From: Iris pallida
Lineage: Eukaryota > Streptophyta > Magnoliopsida > Asparagales > Iridaceae
Assembly: GCA_029216955.1 (NCBI GenBank)
Contig: JANAVB010031417.1
Coordinates: 15,645,555-15,709,554, forward strand
Reading direction: 5' to 3'
Length of the DNA stretch: 64,000 nt
A program made the position numbers and the translations under genes. How positions within the stretch are numbered: the stretch's first letter is position 1; each line of letters starts with the position of its first letter. The notes below the pieces were generated by a model that saw only the letters and a program-made list of their open reading frames with translations, was not told the DNA's origin and did no database searches. Of this stretch, positions 11,342-23,498 are shown in pieces.

Positions 11342-14300
11342 CAACACCGTCAAGAGAATCAAAGACAGGCGCCTCGACCTCCTCCGCCCACTCAACCTGC
11401 ACCGCAAAATGGCCGAGACCGTCGCCCCAACACTCAGGGCCGCGTCTACGCCATGACTCGAGACGAAGCACTGGCATCAGATACAGTAGTGTCAGGTATA
11501 CTAAAATTCAATAATGTGCCTGCTCGTGTGTTATTTGATTCAGGCGCTTCGTATAGTTTTATATCGGCGAACTTTGCCGTCGAGCACAAATTTCCTGTAA
11601 TATCATTAGATCTCGACCTTAGCGTAAGCACACCTTCGGGCACACCAATTCTTACAAACCTAGCTTGTGCCGACGGGATTATCTGTATCGGCGGTCAAAA
11701 GATCGGTTTGGATGTGATAGTTCTAGACATGAAGGACTTTGACATCATTCTGGGAATGGATTGGCTCGGGCCGTGAAATGCAACCATAGACTGCGCTGAA
11801 AAGAAGGTCACATTCTGCATACCTGGAGTGCCTGAATTCTGCTACTCGTGTGGTAAGGCATCGCCGACCTGCATGGTGATCTCCGCAATATCTGCTCGAC
11901 GGATGCTGCATTCTGGGTACGAAGGCTATATAGCTTCCGTTTGAGACATACGATAGAATGGTGCAAACGCGGGTCAGACCGACGTTGTGGCATAATTCCC
12001 AGACGTATTCCCGGACGAGCTACCTGGCATGCCGCCCGATCGAGAAATAGAGTTCACCATCGACACATTCCCTGACACCCGGCCGATCTCGAAGGCTCCG
12101 TACAGAATGGCTCCTGCAGAACTGAAGGAACTAAAGGCACAACTACAAGAATTACTCGACAGAGGGTTTATCCGTCCGAGTGTCTCGCCGTGGGGTGCGC
12201 CCGTGCTATTCGTGAAGAAGAAGGATGGGTCGATGCGGCTCTGCATCGACTATCAGGAATTGAATAAAGCTACCATCCGGAATAAATACCCCCTGCCCTG
12301 CATCGATGACTTGTTCGACCAGCTCCAAGGTGCAACGGTGTTTTCGAAGATTGATCTGCGATCGGGTTATCACCAACTCAAGGTCAAGCCAGATGACGTG
12401 CCAAAGTCCGCCTTCCGCACTCGTTACGGCCACTACGAGTTCTTGGTAATGTCGTACGATCTGACAAACGTCTCTGCCGTCTTCATGGATCTAATGAATC
12501 GGGTGTTCCGCCCGTTCATTGACAAATTCGTAGTGGTCTTCATCGACGACATCCTCGTCTACTCGAAGGATCGAGCGCAACATACAGAGCATCTGCGGAC
12601 GGTACTCCAAACCCTTCGAGAGAATCAGTTATACGCGAAGATGAGCAAGTACGAGTTCTGGCTTAACAGCGTCTTATTCCTTGGGCACATCATCTCCGTC
12701 GCGGGCATCGCAGTCGATCTGAAGAAAGTCGAGGCAGTTGCTGATTGGAAACGGCCCGCATCAGTTAGCAAAATTCGAAGCTTCCTAGGCTTGGCGGGAT
12801 ACTACCGACGCTTCGTGAAGGACTTCGCGAAGATCGTATCGCCGTTGACTTGCCTCACCCAGAAAGGAGTCGCATTCAAGTGGTCAGACGACTGTGAAGC
12901 TTTCTTCCAAGAGCTCAAACAATGGCTCGTTTCGGCCCCGATACTTGCTCTTCCTGAAGGGACGGAGGGATTTCAAATCTTCAGCGGTGCTTCTGGCCAG
13001 GGCTTGGGGTGTGTGCTCATGCATCGGGATAAGGTGATATCTTTTGCTTTCCGACAGTTGAAGCTGCACGAGAAGAACTACCCCACGCACGACCTAGAAC
13101 TAGCGGCAATTGTGTTCGCGTTGAAGCTATGGCATCACTATCTCTATGGCATGGCGTACAGGATTTATACGGACCACAAAAGCCTCAAGTATCTCTTCAC
13201 CCAGAAAGAATTGAATTTGCGGCAGAGACGATGGCTCGAGCTAATCAAAGACTATGACTTATCAATCGACGACACGCCGGGCAAGGAAAATATGGTAGCG
13301 GATGCGCTGAACCGAAAGTACTTAGCTTCGTTATGTATCAACGATCGACTGCTGCGTGACTTGGAAGGAATGGGCATCGAGCTCCGAGTTCGTTTCAGAG
13401 ACGTGAAACTGGCACAACTGCGGGTGGAACCGAGCCTACTGGAGAGGATCAAGTCTGCACAGAAGGACGACCCCTACCTGGAGAAGATGCGAAAGCTGAT
13501 ATCGACAGGGAAAGCGTCCGACTTTGCAGAGGACGAGTCGGGAGTGTTGTACGTGAAGGGACGGCTATGCGTACCGGACGACGCAGAACTTAGAAAGGAG
13601 ATAATGTCGGAGGCGTATTATATAAAATATTCCTTGCACCCTGGCAGCACCAAGATGTATAAGGACCTCCGCGTTATCTTTTGGTGGCACGGCATGAAGA
13701 GGGACGTAGCACTCTTTCTGTCAAAATGTATGGCCTGTCAGTAAGTCAAAGCCGAGCACCAGCGACCGGGCGGAGAGATACAGAACCTCGCCATTCCAGA
13801 GTGGAAATGGGATCACATCACTATGGACTTCGTTGTTGGCTTGTCGAGGACACCACGGGGAAACGATGCCGTCTGGGTCATCGTCGATCGACTAACCAAG
13901 TCAGCGCACTTTATCGCCATCAAAGTTACTTGGAGCATCGACCGCCTTGCTCAGATATACATGGATGAAATAGTTCGGCTGCACGGGGTCCCAGTTTCTA
14001 TCGTCTCTGATCGGGATGGACGGTTCGTGGCGCGCTTCTGGAGTAGTCTTCATTCAGCACTAGGGACCAAGTTGAAGTTCAGCTCAGCTTATCATCCTCA
14101 GACTGACGGCCAAACAGAGCGGGTGAACCAAATTCTCGAAGATATGTTACGACTCTGTGCGATCGACTTGAAGTCAAGTTGGGACGTCCATCTACCGTTG
14201 GCCGAGTTTGCATACAACAACAGCTATCAGTCCAGCATCCAAATAGCGTCGTATGAAGCTTTGTACGGCCGAAAGTACAGATCGCCCATTTGCTGGGATG

Positions 14301-14863
14301 AAGTCGGGGAACGACAGATACTTGGTCCGGAGTTGGTGGATCAGACCGTGCTGAAGGTCAAGTTAATACGAGAGAGATTAAAGATAGCACAAAGCCGACA
14401 GAAAAGCTATGCCGATACGCACTGACGCCCCCTCGAATTCTCGGAAGGCGACCATGTATTCTTGAAAGTCATGCCCATACGGGGAGTTTCCAGGTTCGGT
14501 GCGAAGGGGAAATTGAGCCCAAGATTTGTTGGTCCGTTCGAAATATTGAAGCGAGTCACCCCGGTAGCTTACCAAATCGCCTTGCCGCCTGCGTTGTCAG
14601 AGGTACATGACGTCTTCCACGTATCACAATTACGAAAGTACGTGCATGATCCGAGCCATGTTGTGGATTTGGATAAGCTGGACCTGAAGACGGACTTGTC
14701 ATATGTCGAAGAGCTGGTACAAATCTTGGAGCGCAAGGATAAACTTCTCCACAACCGTGTTATTCCCCTCGTCCGCGTCCTCTGGAGGAACCACTCGGTC
14801 GAAGAGTCGACGTGGGAGCTTGAGTCAGAAATGAAGAAAAAGTTCCCTTCATTGTTCTCGTAG
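11342..14863 (+). pseudogene. Pol of the gypsy element: protease, RT, RNase H, integrase, chromodomain
   Basis: All domains share the gag frame. Protease has the DSGA motif (about 11540). RT (12029 onward) keeps [10 protein letters not shown] near 12540, but the usual MPFGLTNAP motif reads MSYDLTNVS, which would cripple it. RNase H has [14 protein letters not shown] near 13165. Integrase (13550-14425) has WWHGMKRD, the MDF and SDRDGRF aspartates and the QTERVNQ glutamate; one zinc-binding His appears to be Tyr. The chromodomain-like C-terminus (about 14700-14860) is Tekay type. In-frame stops fall at about 11776, 11944, 11955, 11986, 13744 and 14425. Several sit where relatives have Trp or Arg codons (TGG or CGA), consistent with C-to-T decay, and no frameshift is needed. 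Confidence 0.88.
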
Positions 14864-14886
14864 AGGTAGGTTCTATTTTAAGTTTC

Positions 14887-14917
14887 GAGGATGAAACTTT
14901 TTCTTAGTTGGTTATGG
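14887..14917 (+). other. Polypurine-tract region of the gypsy element
   Basis: GAGGATGAAAC and a T-rich stretch directly precede the 3' LTR. The equivalent segment GAGGACGGAAC precedes the LTR at 62111. In plant chromoviruses this region primes plus-strand DNA. The exact tract is uncertain. Confidence 0.45.
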
Positions 14918-16496
14918 TGTAGTACCCCGTCCCTACATCGTACCCCGTACTTGTCTACGGGGTGCGCGAGAAAGGAACGATATCGCTATCGATTCGGTCG
15001 GGACCGATAGGTCGGGGTCGACCGAGTCGATCGAACGGGAACGGTTGAATTAAGATCCATTCCTGGTTATGGAATGTTTTCTTCGGAACCAAGTCCCATA
15101 TTCAGCGGGTTGCGCCTCGAGGATTGACTCTGCGGCTGAGTCGGAAGAGACCTCCCGTTGCTCTGCTTTTTACGCCGCTTGCGTTAGTTTTGGCTTTGTT
15201 TTTTGAATGCATTTTCGTGAATGTTTTCGATGGTTTTCATGGCTTGTATTTCGAACTCGCATTTTCTATCGAACTGCTTGAATAATGCAGTATTCTAATC
15301 GATTGCTTGTGTGATTTTAGGTAATCGTGTAGGCAACGTCTAGCGCGACCAACAAGTTCTCTCGCCGAAGTAAACTCAAAGTGAGTGGCTGACCCTTCTC
15401 TTCTCGACCCCCTTCTTAGGCAAAGTTGATAGTATTGTTGCAAATAAAAAGATAAATGCAAGTGCATGAACACGAATGAATGAGCAAGTTCTCAAAGAAA
15501 AGGTAGGCTATGTCTTAACAACTAAAAATAAGTCTTTGCACGGTCATATACAACTTGTCGACAAGGTGAGCGTTTCCCCGCACGGCAACCCGAGGCCACG
15601 GGACCGTTGCGGGCAAAGGAAAATAAATAATTAGATATGCTGGGCACGGGTTAGGCGAGGACTTGCAGTGGGGCTCACTACTCACGCTGAAAGGACCCCG
15701 TCTAATAAAAGCTAGAGGAGTCCACGATGGTTCTGGGAGCCAATGACCAACCACACAAAATATTGCACTTGGTATGAAAATGATAACAATTGACAGGAAA
15801 GAACATGGTAAGTTTCATAAGGCGCGGCGCGGTCCGCCGCGGGTAAGTTCAACGTAAATTTCATTATGCTTGTCATATGCTTGTTTGAAATCCATTCGGA
15901 TGGTTAGAAACATTCATACTCTAAGTCATATAAACTCTTCAACCAAATGAGAGCTTGGAACTTAAATAGCCACGCACCAGTACAAAGTGTAATGTACTGA
16001 TCCTCGCTCTCCACGTAGGTACCCTAAACTATGAAGGGCGTGCCGCTTAAAATCTTAAGACGGCGTGGACACTTTTGAAGCTTCGTCCGTGAGAAGGCTT
16101 GTTTCTGGATTCCTTTTGAAGAAGACCCGTACTAATTCCAAAAGAAAAGATTACGGCTCAACTTTCCGCGATAGCAGGTGGAAATGTGTAATAGTTTTTG
16201 CTTGTATAAAGGGGTGTAATGTATGGAACGACTATCTCATCGGCGTTCGTTTTGTAAGTCGAGTCATGTTGTAGCCCGCACGGCAATGAATGTAATGAAG
16301 TCAATGTAAATGAAGTTTTATTATCAATGAAAAGTCTACTTCTATTTCAATTGTGTCAATCAATTTTTCTGCGTACTCTAACTTGATGTTGTGTTTCGGA
16401 TAACCTTATGACTATGCCTTGTGCGATCGCAACTTAGGTTCGCACGGCATCACGCCCGGGGGACGACTATCGATTCTACGGAATCGGGGCGTGACA
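14918..16496 (+). repeat. 3' LTR of the gypsy element
   Basis: Same length as the 5' LTR and ending CGGGGCGTGACA. It carries the palindrome at 15554-15565, a TATA box at 16205-16212 and the hairpin at 16471-16486. Differences from the 5' LTR are mostly C/T or G/A. Confidence 0.93.
16471..16486 (+). other. LTR-terminal hairpin, UACG loop (3' LTR)
   Basis: Identical to the 5' LTR hairpin: CGATTC, TACG, GAATCG, ending 10 nt before the LTR terminus. Confidence 0.7.
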
Positions 16497-16737
16497 ATTA
16501 CTGTTTCTTTTTGTGACTTGATTCTCATTGTAACAATTACTTGATTCTTTTTTGATTTGATTCTTTTGTGACTTGATTACTGTATTAAATCTGACTTGAT
16601 TCTTTCTGTGCAAGTTTCTGTCTTTTACTTTGTGACTTTGCATGCTTGAGTTCCTGTTAAAATTGTGTTAAATCTGACTCAATATTATATTAAATTTATG
16701 ACTTTGGTACAATGTACCACTGTTTTCCCTTTGTAGG

Positions 16738-18115
16738 ATGGATATATATGATGCTATGGTACTAGCTACTGTTGCTAGTACTAAGAGTGTGATTAATGTC
16801 GTTATATCTTTGTTGGTTGAGGAGGAGGATTATCGACCTGGCATTACTAGGGAGCCTTCCGAGATTAGACAACAATGGAGAGATGCGCACATGTATCGAA
16901 TTTTGTGGAGAGGAAAAGACAAATGCGTATCCTATCTTAGGATGAGCACGGCTTCTTTCTATACGTTAGTGCGTATGCTAAGGGAAAATGGGTCGCTCCG
17001 AGATAGTCGTTGGGTTTGTGTCGAAGAACAGGTTGCAATCTTTCTTTACATGTTAGGGCATAAGTCAAAAAACAGAGTATGCAATGTTGACTTCGTGAGA
17101 TCGGGTGAAACGATTTCAAGATACTTTCATCTTGTACTAGGGTCTATATTTACCCTACGTGGATTAGTTATGAAGCAACCTGGACCTGAAACTTCAATTG
17201 AGATAAGGCAAAACTGTGAATGGTTTCCTTATTTTCAGGTAATTATTACCTAAAATAGTCTACTTTTAGTACTTATTTTCTTAGTAATGTAGGTTAGTTA
17301 ACTAACATACTTGAATCAACTGTAGGATTGTATCGGGTTGATAGATGGAACCCATATCCAAGCCACACTGCCTTTATCAGAGGCCCCTCGTTTTAGGGGT
17401 AGGAAGGATACACTAACACAAAATGTATTAGCTGCCGCTACCCCCATAAGAAGTTTTCCTACGTGTTAGCTGGTTGAGAGGGGTCAGCTAATGATATGAC
17501 TGTTTTGAAGGATGCCCTCTCTAAGCCCCCCCCAAATGGACTTAAAACTATTGAAGGTATTAAATAGTAAATAGTCTAAAAATTTATAGAGGCTCGTTAC
17601 ATAGAAACTTATTAGTGTTGTATATTGTTGTAGGCAAGTACTATCTAGTTGATGCTGGATATACAACTATGCCTGGGTTCATAGCCCCCTATCGGGGTGT
17701 GAGATACCATCTATCCCAGACAAAGGGACGAGAACCTAGGAATGCAAAGGAGCTCTTCAATTGGAGGCATTCAAAATTGTGAAGCAAAATAGAATGTGCC
17801 TTTGGTACACTTAAGAATCGATTTCGCATCTTAGGATCCAAAAAATTTCACTCCTTCTCCACCCAAGTTGATCTTGTAATTGTTTATTGTATTTTGCATA
17901 ATTTTATACTTGGAGTCGATCCTAATGATGGATTAGATGTTGAAGTTGACATGGATGGGACGACGACGTCCGAAAATGAGAGCATTTATTACTTCGAACA
18001 ATTTATGCAAAATAGTTCACAAGCTGAACAAATAAGCGTGAAAAAAGCGTAGAAAGGATTTCGTGACAACATCGCTGCTGAAACGTGCAAGACTACTGCC
18101 AGGGAAAGGGTACCT
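16738..18115 (+). pseudogene. PIF/Harbinger DDE transposase
   Basis: Three exons are visible: 16738-17238, 17326-17556 and from 17634, with GT/AG introns in between. Exon 1 carries the region with SFYTLVRMLRENG. Exon 2 carries the first catalytic Asp in LIDGTH and a later NDMTVLKD. Exon 3 carries YRGVRYHL and the catalytic Glu in KIECAFGTLKNRF, as in the HARBI1-type nuclease superfamily (DDE_4). The enzyme cuts and rejoins element ends in the nucleus and normally acts with the Myb-like partner encoded downstream. A frameshift near 17445-17460 and in-frame TGA codons near 17470 and 17780 (where relatives have Trp and Arg), plus TAG near 18050, make it non-functional. Confidence 0.88.
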
Positions 18116-18338
18116 AAACTTGTCCCTATACTTTTGTTTTTGGGAAGTGTACATTAATTCATTTTGGTACACTTTTGGTCCTGCTGTTGGGGGGATCTCT
18201 TTTGCCAGGGACATGTAATTAACATGGGATGTCTTTAATGACTTTTTTACTCCGTTATGTCTGCACGTATTGAATATTTCAGTATGTTCTGTTTGTTGGT
18301 TTCCAAGTGCGTTATTTCTTTTCCTATTTTCAGGTAAA

Positions 18339-19563
18339 ATGAGAGATAATTTTGGAAAACATGGTAATAGCCCCTTTGCCCCTCCAAAGCTAAGGCATGC
18401 TTCTTTTGGTAAAGAAACAACAAGCCTTCAACAGGGAACCACATCGACCTTTTCACCTAGTAATTCCCTACCAAATGTGAACTGGAGTCGATCGGTAGAT
18501 CCTTTTTTGGATTCATATTCATATATCCAAAGTGAAGGATCTAATCCGGAAAGGGAATTTAAAGAGGTGGTTGCCACATCTCCTTCTAAGAAGAATAATT
18601 CAAAAAAGGATAGTCAAATCAACAAACGTTGGCACCAATCTCATACCGATTTGCTTCTGAGCGTTCTTTATGATGAGGCAAATAATTAAGGTAAGCCGGA
18701 CAAAACCTTCAAAAAAAGTTCTTTGGAAAGGGGGGCGGGTGTTGTGAATGAAAGGTTTGGTGAGAGTTACACGTGGATAAATGTCCAAAATTACCTTAGA
18801 GTGCAAAAGGGTAAATGGTTGGACATTTTGAAGGCGAAGGACATGTCAGGGACGGGATGGGATGAGGATAGCAAGACTATAACTTTGGATGAAGAAACCT
18901 ATAACGAACTTGATAAGGTAATTATGGCATGACTTGTTAGTACTATAGTTACTTTCACAACTTATGTGTATTTTGCTACTTGTAGCTTATACTAATGTGT
19001 ATTTTTATTGTCTATATAGGCTAAATCAAGGTTGTGTCTATACATCAACAAATCCATACGAAACTATGATTTGTTGAGGGTGGTTTGTGGGGATGACCAT
19101 GCAACTGGTAGTTAGTCTAGATCCTGTTATGACCAATATTGTGTTAATGAGAAGGATGTTGTTAATTTGGATGATGTGAATGAGGACCCTGTAGGTGAGA
19201 ACAGGGAACCTAGCAAGTCTTCAATCCCAAGTAAGACAACAAATAAATCAAAAAGCGCACAATCATCGGGTTTTAAGCGCCGTAGAGATGCGGTGGAGGA
19301 GTACATGCCTAACTTGGTAAACTCTTTGACCGTAATTGGTCAAGCTCTAGATTCTGCGTTTGGGGGGGGGGGGTCATGTTGAAAAAGTGGGTAGTAAAGT
19401 ATGGGATCTAGTGGACTGTTATGAAGAAGATGTCCTCAACGCTGCTTACGATTTTCTTATTCAGAATCTGGATGAGGCTAAAAGATTTATAGGTTTGCCT
19501 CTAGCACAACGCAGCAAGTGGTTGGAGGGTTTCAAATCCAGGAGGTTGTCCCCACCAAATTAG
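18339..19563 (+). pseudogene. PIF/Harbinger Myb/SANT-like DNA-binding protein
   Basis: This is the usual companion ORF of plant PIF elements. The start at 18339 follows a splice-acceptor-like CAG. A Myb/SANT-like domain spans about 18620-18930, from KRWHQSHTDLLLSVLYDEA through KTFKKSSLER and WINVQNYLRVQKGKWLDILK to GTGWDEDSKTI. An intron from about 18919 ends at the AG near 19020; the next exon has RNYDLLRVVCGDDHATG. A C-terminal part follows to 19563. The family protein binds element ends and brings the transposase into the nucleus. Stops at 18687-18689 and about 19113, and a G10 run at 19362 that breaks the frame, inactivate it. Confidence 0.85.
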
Positions 19564-20145
19564 GACTAATTCCACCAGCTAGCCAAAAGATGGCTCATTT
19601 TGTTAATGCAGTTTAATATTTCTGTAAATTTTTGTAACTATTTGTACTATCGACACGAAGACGGTTAAGAAAAGACCATTACGGCTGATCTTTGTAATAT
19701 TTTGATGCAAGAACACTTGCACTGTCTGCCCCTCTAAAACATTGGGCAGCTAGTAGCCCGTGAAATGTGTAATACTTAGATATGTTGCAGCCATATACAA
19801 CACCATGGCTTACTATATTTCATATATTTTCCCTCTAACTGACATGTTTTTAAGATTTTTTTGTCCTGCTGGATACATGTTTTCGTAAATTATTCTTTTG
19901 TTGTCTTGCTGTTGGGTTGCTGTTGGGTTGCTGTTGGATACATGTTTTTAAGCTACTTCCGTTGTCTTGCTGTTGGGTTTGCCTTGCTATTTCAGGTCTT
20001 ACTAAGTTATGTTTTTAAAGTTTGTTGGCTTTGCCTTGCTGTAATCCTATTCTTTTATCTGTCCTATCCTTATTTTTATGTTATTTCAGCTTGCATTCGT
20101 CCTATTCTTTTATCTGCTATTTCTGCCCTATTTTGCTTTACAGCC
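19564..20145. other. PIF non-coding segment
   Basis: T-rich DNA with short iterations of TTGCTGTTGGG (19905-19980) and CCTATTCTTTTATCTG (20045-20125). It ends in a good splice acceptor (TTTGCTTTACAG, ending 20142) before the next coding segment. No gene is supported. Confidence 0.5.
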
Positions 20146-20157
20146 TACCGGCAGACC

Positions 20158-20454
20158 ATGTCTTACTACGTCGTTCTGAGGGGAAGAGTGCCTGGAGTTT
20201 ATACCAATTGGCCTGAATGTTACAATCAAGTTCATGGTTTTAAGGGTGCTTGCTACTTCAAGTATCAAGATCGGTCGGAGGCTTTTGGATACTTCCAAAA
20301 GTCTGAACACTTGCATACCATAGCAAAGTCCTCCTCTGTCCATAATGTCCAGCTCTTCAGTATGTTTCATGTCTACACTTTCTTCTTTGTGATTTTTTTA
20401 GTATTTGTGTTTATATGTTTGTCTTCTAGAATCTTAACTATGGCACTCTCGTGA
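20158..20454 (+). CDS. RNase H1 hybrid-binding / viroplasmin-like domain exon
   Basis: The conceptual product starts MSYYVVLRGRVPGVYTNW, followed by ECYNQVHGF and an EAF-YF tail. That is the pattern of the small N-terminal domain of RNase H1, also found in caulimovirus viroplasmin, which grips RNA/DNA hybrids or RNA. Only the first 50-60 residues are domain; the rest is hydrophobic read-through to the stop at 20454 and is probably not coding. A splice acceptor ends at 20142, so it is likely an exon of a longer PIF transcript. It follows the Myb-like gene on the same strand. It may be a captured host fragment or a standard part of this PIF lineage; no catalytic RNase H follows. Confidence 0.6.
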   Translation: MSYYVVLRGRVPGVYTNWPECYNQVHGFKGACYFKYQDRSEAFGYFQKSEHLHTIAKSSSVHNVQLFSMFHVYTFFFVIFLVFVFICLSSRILTMALS

Positions 20455-20717
20455 GGGTGAACTAATCGTATGGTGTACATATTTTTCTCTTTTTTTTGTC
20501 TACTCAGTTTATGCATTATATTTGCAGACTGATGTGGGAACCAATATTATGCTTTTGGTATTTTTGCTCTTTTCTTTGTTTTCTTCCAATTTTCTGTCTA
20601 CAGTATGTTTTTCTCCGTCTTCCTTCTGCCTTTCTTTCAATATTTCAGTTTCGGGTTGGAGTTTCTTTGCAGTATACTATCCTGCCTTTCTTTCATATTC
20701 AGTTTAAGTTTTCTTTT

Positions 20718-23493
20718 TGTAATGCACATATCTCGTATTATGTATTTGGAATACGTGTACGTATTTAGACCCGTATTGCATGTCTCCCTGTTTGATTATT
20801 TTGGCATTTCATTGTTTAGTTTATCTTGGTTCGGTTTGTTGGCTTGGTTCGATTTTGCTTGATTTTAGTGAGCCAAACCACTCCCACCTACCACCACCCT
20901 CTTCATTAAATATCCTATCTCCTTATTCTCTCTCTTCATTTACTTCTTCTTCCCCACCATTACTTCTCACCAACCTGAGAGAGTGGAGAGCTTAGGCAAG
21001 TGCAGCTTTCTTCATGGAGGAACTCTAATTTTATTGTTCCATTCTTTTCTTTACAGCATTCTAACATACTTTAGTACTTGGCATTTTTACTTTCCATGGT
21101 CAGATTCTTGTAGATCTAAGTTTATCTTATTTTTGAATTTCTTGGATTTTGATCTACTTAATCTTGTTATTTCTAAGTTTTGATGGTTCCATGTTGTAGA
21201 GAATTTCGTTCTGTCCCATTTTGACCTATGGAAGTTCGGATTTAGACTCTGGATGACGGTTTTATAGAGCTTGGAAGCCTGGGTTCTTGGTGTTCTTTTT
21301 CTCGGAAATTTGGAGAAGAAGAACAGTACTTGACTTGACCGCATGAATATTTCATGCGGTAAGAGTTCTCCCAGCCGCATGCTTAACTGAGCCGCATGAG
21401 ATCCTGAATCACCTAGCCGCATGCGCCCCCTTGCCTATGCAGCCGCATGCGCCCCCTTGCCTATGCAGCCGCATGCGCCCCCTTGCCTATGCAGCCGCAT
21501 ATACCTGGTTGGTCAGCCAGCCGCATGGAACTACTTTTCAGCCAGCCGCATGTGCACCCATCACTCCAAGCTGCATATGCCACCGTTCTCCCCTGGCCGC
21601 ATGGGACTCGGTCAGTTCAGCCGCATAGGGCTGAGGCTCCTATTTTGCCGCATGCGCTCATCCATTTTCTACCGCATGAGGCCCACTCTTCCGCTGGCCG
21701 CATGAGACCCAACTTCTTGGGACCGCATGCGCCCTTGCCTTCCTAGCCGCATGAGCCCTTGCCTTCCTAGCCGCATGCGCCTTTGCCTTCCTAGCCGCAT
21801 GTCCCTGTCCTTACCAAGTCGTATGCGCACTCTTTTACTGGCCGCATGGGTTCTAGTGATCCTGAGCCGCAGGGCTCCTCCCTATGCCTTGTCCTGCTAT
21901 TTAATTATTATTATTATTATTATTATTATTGTTAACTCATGTCTTGTAATCTCAGCATAACTTGGGTCTCCTGGTTTAATGCTTGCACTATGATGCCCTG
22001 CACATATACCATGAACACGGCAGTGACCCGTAGTGGTGCACTCTTAATACGTAAACATGACCTGATGGTGGCCCGCCGTGGCGCACTCCTGACAAGTAAA
22101 CTTGATATGACAACCTGGTAAATCTTGATAAGCTGTTGCGACGGCTACCTGACATGACATGACCTGTATAAATAATCTGGACACTGTGGGCGATTGTGCT
22201 TGTACAAATAATCCAGTCATGTCTTGCATCATGTCTAGGATGGGACTCTTGAGTACCACGGTCAGGAGTACCTATTGAAATGGACTAAGGCTAATAACTA
22301 GATTAATACATTAGTCATAAAGAGATCTCCCAGCTACAGGCAATCCCGTTACCTGGACGCGCTTGGGATCTGTAGCCTGCCGTCGAGTAGGGCACATTTC
22401 CAGCACACTGTCATGTGTTGTACCCTTCAAGCTACTTAAGGGTACATGCGTTTCCTGGACGATGTACCCACCTGAATTCAACCCCTAATCTTCGACCTGG
22501 GTAACCTGGATGGTCTGCAGGGCTTATGGCTGTGGAACAATCTCACTGCATCTTGCTAGTAACTAGGCCTGTGATAACCCTAGTTAGTTAAAGTATCAAG
22601 CCGTACCAATTGTTTGGCCATGATTGAGTGGATAAGGTAATATCTGTCTAGTCTTGTCTTGATCCTGTACAAGATTGTTACTTGTCCTGATTTCTTATTT
22701 TATCTTGCCGATAAATGGTGGAAGAAACCAAGTTATGTTCAGACGAAGGGTTACAACCCCGGTCCTTGTTTGGTTTACGGGTCGTAACCTGGTTATCTGA
22801 ATAGTCCCATGGTTATCTCATCGCATATCACCTGTCATGTTTTTCCTTAATTACTGTCTTTTATTATGCAATTATATTCTTGTGCTAAATGCTGGTTTTA
22901 GTTCCTAAGTGAAGCCTCCTTTGTGGCACTTGCTCTTTCTGGGATCTAACCCAGCTGGTTTTGTATGGCCAGATACCGGAGCAACTCCAGAGGATCTACC
23001 GATTTTCCAGCCAGATGGTGACCACTAGACGGAATCCTGACAACGAGTGGATTTATTTTGGCTCTCCCACTCTATTGTAAAATTATTCTTTTGAGACGTT
23101 TAGCCGCCGAGCAAGTGTTAGCTCGTGTACATTTTTACTTACTGTCTGCCTACGGGCTATAACATGATTGGCAACCTAGGGTTGATCATGTATGACTAAA
23201 CTCTTGCTAGTCCTCACATTTTGGTAACGACTAGCTTCATGATCAGCTGAATATGTAATGTTTGGGATGCCTTACTATTGTATATTTTATGATCTTACAT
23301 CTTGTAACATTTATTTGTTTTCTTGTAATTGAGACACTAGGCTTGTTCATGACCTTAAGAGACTGTTGGCTTGTAGATAAACCCTCATATATCTAGACAG
23401 CCGTGACCGTATAGTGGAGTGGATCCTATTTTATTATACGTAGCTGGCTATGTCTGCCCCCGCTCTCTAGTGTTCTGGTTCTGGGGCGTGACA
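20718..23493 (+). repeat. Solo LTR A (Tekay-like family, inside PIF)
   Basis: It begins TGTAATGCAC, ends CTGGGGCGTGACA, and is flanked by CTTTT on both sides (20713-20717 and 23494-23498). There is no internal region, so it arose by LTR-LTR recombination. It is homologous, in the opposite orientation, to the LTRs at 29527-32458 and 49100-52126. A variable motif array occupies 21335-21870 and an ATT microsatellite lies near 21903-21930. Confidence 0.9.
21335..21870 (+). repeat. CCGCATG heptamer array in solo LTR A
   Basis: About 17 exact CCGCATG motifs plus variants (CCGCATA, TCGTATG) are spaced mostly 20-40 bp apart. They often sit in AGCCGCATGCGCC contexts. One local 33-bp unit (CCGCATGCGCCCCCTTGCC...) repeats three times. 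Open frames through it are repeat artefacts. Confidence 0.85.
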
Positions 23494-23498
23494 CTTTT

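Larger units (their letters stand above)
8483..16496 (+). mobile_element. Complete Ty3/gypsy chromovirus (Tekay/Del-like), coding decayed
   Basis: An 8.0-kb element with two LTRs of equal length (1579 bp) and TSD ATTAC (8478-8482 and 16497-16501). It has an initiator-Met-type primer site, gag, protease, RT, RNase H, integrase and a C-terminal chromodomain-like segment. That gene order and the chromodomain place it among chromoviruses. The LTRs differ mainly by transitions, roughly 5 percent by eye. The entire gag-pol lies in a single reading frame from 10178 to 14863 but carries at least seven stops and several mutated key residues, so it cannot move on its own. Confidence 0.93.

Noticed and set aside
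19861..20157. Hydrophobic leader before the hybrid-binding domain as a signal peptide
   Set aside because: It is made of T-rich repeats and ends at a strong splice acceptor, so it is more likely intron than coding.
21335..21870. CCGCATG array as a CRISPR or a coding repeat protein
   Set aside because: Motif spacing is irregular, spacers are partly repeated, it lies within a TSD-bounded solo LTR, and open frames occur in several frames equally.
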